Of a stretch of 64,000 nt of DNA, positions 61,331-64,000 are shown one piece after another. Source of the DNA: Variovorax sp. (GTDB lineage Bacteria > Pseudomonadota > Gammaproteobacteria > Burkholderiales > Burkholderiaceae_C); NCBI GenBank assembly GCA_017744935.1, contig JAGIAI010000009.1, positions 84,232-148,231 of the forward strand, given 5' to 3'. The first letter of the stretch is position 1; each line of letters begins with the position of its first letter. The position numbers and the translations under genes are program-made. The notes under the pieces are model-generated. The model was given only the letters and a program-made list of their open reading frames with translations, made no database searches and had not been told where the DNA came from.

Positions 61331-63862
61331 ATGTTGAGTAACCGCACCCTGTCCGTCGAATCGCCTGCGATTCCTGTCTTTGCTGGAGCTCCGGCGCTGG
61401 AACCCGTGCGTCTGTCAGGCCGAGAGGGCCTGAGCAGCCTCTTCGAATACGAGCTGCTGCTCAAGACCCCGGATAGCCTGAACCTCGGTGCCAGCCAGGC
61501 AGCCGACTTCAACCTCGACGACTTCATCGGCCGCGAGATCAGCTGCTCGATCCAGCTCGATGGCGCAGGCGAGTTCATCGCAGGCACGGTCGGCGCGAGT
61601 ACCTCTGGCATGGGCGCCGGCACCCGCCAGATCAACGCGCACATCACCGACGCTGCCTTCGTGCGCGAAGAAGGCCGCCACATCCAGTACCGCCTGACCC
61701 TGCGCCCCTGGCTGCACCTGGCCACCCTCAGCACGGACTGCAGGATCTTCCAGAACAAGAGCGTCGTCGACATCCTGGACGACCTTCTGGCCGACTATCC
61801 CTTCGCCGTCGACAAGCGCCTCATCGAGACCTACCCGCAACGCGACTACCAGACCCAGTTCAACGAAAGCGACTTCGCCTTCTTCGAGCGCCTGTGCCAG
61901 GAGTGGGGCATCAGCTACTTCTTCGAGCACTCCGAAGGCAAGCACCGGCTCGTGCTCATCGACAACATGGGCGCCTACAAGGAGAACCCGAGCGAGGCCT
62001 ACCGGCAGGTCGAATATCACGCCCCGGGCTGGAAGAGCGATGCCGAGTACCTCCACAGCTTCATCCCCAAGAACCGCCTCACAAGCGGCAAGTACACCAC
62101 CGGCGACTACGACTACACCCGCCCCCGTGCCGATCTGAGCATCGGCAGGGTGGACCCTCGTCCTACCGGCCAAGCAGACGGAGAGATCTACCAGTGGCAC
62201 GACGGTAGCGCCGGCAGCCACTACGCCCAGCCCAAGGCCGGCACGGGCGAAGCCAACGACCCCCACGAAGAAGGCCGCCAGTTCGCCCTGTTGCGCATGC
62301 AGGCCCTGCGCACCCACGGCGCCAGAGCCCAGGCCCGCGGCAACCTGCGGGGCATGGTCCCCGGCTGCGCCTTCAAGCTCGCCAAGCACCCGAGGCAGGC
62401 CGCGAACGCCGAGTACCTGATCCTGGACACCACCTTCCTCATCGAAGACGTGGGCCAGGACAGCCAGCGCAACGATGCGGCCCCCGGACGCAAGCAGCAA
62501 TGGAAGGTCCAAGTTGACCTCACCGTCCACCCCGTCAAGGAGCCGCTGCGCCCGGCGCTCACCCGCACCAAGCCGCACACCCACGGCCCTCAGACCGCGC
62601 TCGTCGTCGGCCCCGAAGGCCAGAACTTATGGACCGATGAACTCGGCCGCATCAAGGTCCAGTTTCCCTGGGACCGGCTCGGCCAGAAAAACCAGCACAG
62701 CACCTGCTGGCTCAGAGTCAGCTCGCCGTGGGCTGGCAACCAATTGGGCGGCATCCACATCCCCCGCATCGGCCAGGAAGTCATCGTCGACTTCCTCGCA
62801 GGCGACCCCGACCTGCCCATCTGCACCGGGCGCGTGCACAACCAGAGCAACCTGCCGCCGTGGAGCCTGCCGGGCCAGTCGGCCCTCTCGGGCTTAAGAA
62901 GCCGCGAACTCACCAAGGAAGGCGGCAACAGCGCGGCGGGGAGATCCAACCACCTGATCCTGGACGACACCGAGCAGAAGATCCAGGCCCAACTCAAGAG
63001 CGACCATCAGCACAGCCAGCTGAGCCTCGGGCACATCAGCCGCATCGAAGACAACGCGGGGTGCAAAGACGAGCGCGGCGAAGGCTTCGAGCTGCGCACT
63101 GACGGGCACGGGGCCATCCGGGCCCAGGAGGGCCTGCTCATCAGCACCGAGGCCAGAGCCCACGCGGCGGCGCACGTCAAGGACATGGGCGAGACCCTGC
63201 AGCGCCTGACCCAGGCGCGCGAGCGGCACGAGAACGGCTTCGGCGCCGCCACCCAGGCCAAGGCCCAGCAAAGCGGCGACCAGGACAAAGTCGCCCGGGC
63301 CCTGAAAGCCCAGAACGACGCCATCAAGGGCAAGGGCGGCACGCAAGAAGGCAAGTTCCCCGAACTGTCCGAACCCCACCTCGTGCTGGCCAGTCCTGCG
63401 GGCATCGAGACCACCACGCAAGGCACCACCCACATTGCCAGCGACGAGCACACCGCGCTCACCAGCGGGCAGCACCTCAGTCTGAGCAGCGGAGCATCGC
63501 TGCTCGCGGTGGCACTGGATGCCGTCAAGCTCTTCGCGCAGCAGAACGGCATGCATCTCGTGGCCGCGCAGGCGGACATCGACATCCAGGCGCTCTCAAA
63601 CTCCATCAACCTGCTTGCCAAGCTGGAGATCACGCAGACGGCCGAGCGCATCACCATCCGGGCCAAGGAGGAGTTGCGGCTGGAGGGCGGCGGGAGCTAT
63701 CAGGTGCTCAATGCCCAAGGCATCACCGATGGCACCCCGGGCGGGTACGTCAACCATGCCGCCTCGCACAACTTCGACGGGCCGAAAAGCGTGCCGGTCG
63801 AATCCATCAACTTTCCCAGAGCCGAGCCCAAGAAGAGCGGCGGCTTCTTTCGATCGCTGTAA
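61331..63862 (+). CDS. vgrG: VgrG (TssI) spike protein
   Basis: 843 residues from the ATG at 61331, AAAGGAGG upstream. The N-terminal ~380 residues are the gp27-like part (FFERLCQEWGISYFFEHSEGKHRLVLIDN). The OB/gp5 part follows (TALVVGPEGQNLWTDELGRI; GRIKVQFPWDRLGQ; HIPRIGQEVIVDFLAGDPDLP). A DUF2345 domain fills the C-terminal third (GIETTTQGTTHIASDEHTAL to LLAKLEITQTA). No extra toxin domain is fused. It tips the Hcp tube and probably carries the product of the gene that follows. Confidence 0.94.
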   Translation: MLSNRTLSVESPAIPVFAGAPALEPVRLSGREGLSSLFEYELLLKTPDSLNLGASQAADFNLDDFIGREISCSIQLDGAGEFIAGTVGASTSGMGAGTRQINAHITDAAFVREEGRHIQYRLTLRPWLHLATLSTDCRIFQNKSVVDILDDLLADYPFAVDKRLIETYPQRDYQTQFNESDFAFFERLCQEWGISYFFEHSEGKHRLVLIDNMGAYKENPSEAYRQVEYHAPGWKSDAEYLHSFIPKNRLTSGKYTTGDYDYTRPRADLSIGRVDPRPTGQADGEIYQWHDGSAGSHYAQPKAGTGEANDPHEEGRQFALLRMQALRTHGARAQARGNLRGMVPGCAFKLAKHPRQAANAEYLILDTTFLIEDVGQDSQRNDAAPGRKQQWKVQVDLTVHPVKEPLRPALTRTKPHTHGPQTALVVGPEGQNLWTDELGRIKVQFPWDRLGQKNQHSTCWLRVSSPWAGNQLGGIHIPRIGQEVIVDFLAGDPDLPICTGRVHNQSNLPPWSLPGQSALSGLRSRELTKEGGNSAAGRSNHLILDDTEQKIQAQLKSDHQHSQLSLGHISRIEDNAGCKDERGEGFELRTDGHGAIRAQEGLLISTEARAHAAAHVKDMGETLQRLTQARERHENGFGAATQAKAQQSGDQDKVARALKAQNDAIKGKGGTQEGKFPELSEPHLVLASPAGIETTTQGTTHIASDEHTALTSGQHLSLSSGASLLAVALDAVKLFAQQNGMHLVAAQADIDIQALSNSINLLAKLEITQTAERITIRAKEELRLEGGGSYQVLNAQGITDGTPGGYVNHAASHNFDGPKSVPVESINFPRAEPKKSGGFFRSL

Positions 63863-63874
63863 GGAGCGCCGCCA

Positions 63875-64000
63875 ATGATCATCAGCCCGCCCTTCCTGCC
63901 CGAGCGAAGCGACACCGAGACCGACTCCGAATGGGTCGACAAGGCGATGGCGCAGCCCCCACACAGGGCACCCGGCTCCAAGGCACTCGAAGGCTCCTTC
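63875..64000 (+). CDS. VgrG-linked gene, probable cargo effector (5' end only)
   Basis: The frame starts at 63875 with an AAGGAG site that overlaps the vgrG stop codon, and runs off the window after 42 codons. The opening MIISPPFLPERSDTETDSEW resembles starts of hypothetical proteins encoded directly after vgrG in related bacteria. The rest is outside the window, so domains and activity cannot be judged. Confidence 0.55.
   Translation, partial: MIISPPFLPERSDTETDSEWVDKAMAQPPHRAPGSKALEGSF

Overview
The window is GC-rich DNA that reads as a Burkholderiales chromosome, most like Comamonadaceae/Variovorax. This placement is inferred from the Bug (TctC-type) solute-binding genes, a FisR-type regulator, a polyhydroxyalkanoate granule gene and a BPSL0067-type effector; no rRNA or tRNA gene was seen to confirm it. 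No CRISPR array was seen. The layout is dense, with metabolic and secretion blocks on either side of a patchwork accessory region rich in duplicated and broken genes.

Regions. (1) 1-3700, minus strand: an aldehyde dehydrogenase, a zinc alcohol dehydrogenase and an amino-acid-type ABC binding protein, probably one catabolic operon. (2) 3.9-8.4 kb: remnants of an acyl-CoA ligase and a FAS1-like dehydratase before an intact acyl-CoA dehydrogenase, then a cupin gene divergent from a CadC/TolB/TPR regulator. (3) 8.7-41.58 kb: an accessory, stress-oriented region. Its clearest module is a sulfide/persulfide detoxification operon (17.5-12.5 kb, minus: DUF2892, persulfide dioxygenase, DUF442-SQR fusion, TauE exporter, rhodanese, DUF302). 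It faces a FisR-like sigma-54 activator whose three sensor cysteines sit at 53, 64 and 71. The gap between them holds six TGGCAG half-sites and a good -24/-12 promoter. Around it are paralogous envelope-stress genes: an HtrA-type lipoprotein protease, three versions of a small secreted beta-sandwich protein, and two Met-rich periplasmic proteins. One HtrA copy is a dead chimera fused to a beta-sandwich gene. A 222-bp inverted repeat pair (9978-10199 and 21610-21832) brackets this block. Further on come a BatA-like VWA protein, a ClC transporter, a B3-like metallo-beta-lactamase-fold lipoprotein, a Bug protein/sulfatase pair, an IS66 fragment, a frameshifted PHB depolymerase, a mechanosensitive channel, hemerythrin and several gene fragments. 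The region ends sharply at about 41,580, where a YqjE-like locus is joined to the headless C-terminal part of a LysR gene. (4) 42.1-52.8 kb: ordinary chromosomal genes (methyltransferase, GT39 transferase, a PdxA-family dehydrogenase with a Bug protein and divergent LysR, GAF, EamA transporter, FHA) and a response regulator/hybrid kinase pair. (5) 53.0-64.0 kb, plus strand: a type VI secretion cluster (tssH, tssB, tssC, putative amidase effector and immunity gene, hcp, tssJ, tssK, vgrG, start of a probable cargo gene). The remaining core genes (tssA, E, F, G, L, M) are not in the window.

The most interesting parts are the FisR/sigma-54 control region, the duplicated and rearranged HtrA/beta-sandwich/Met-rich envelope module, and the effector-immunity pair set between tssC and hcp.
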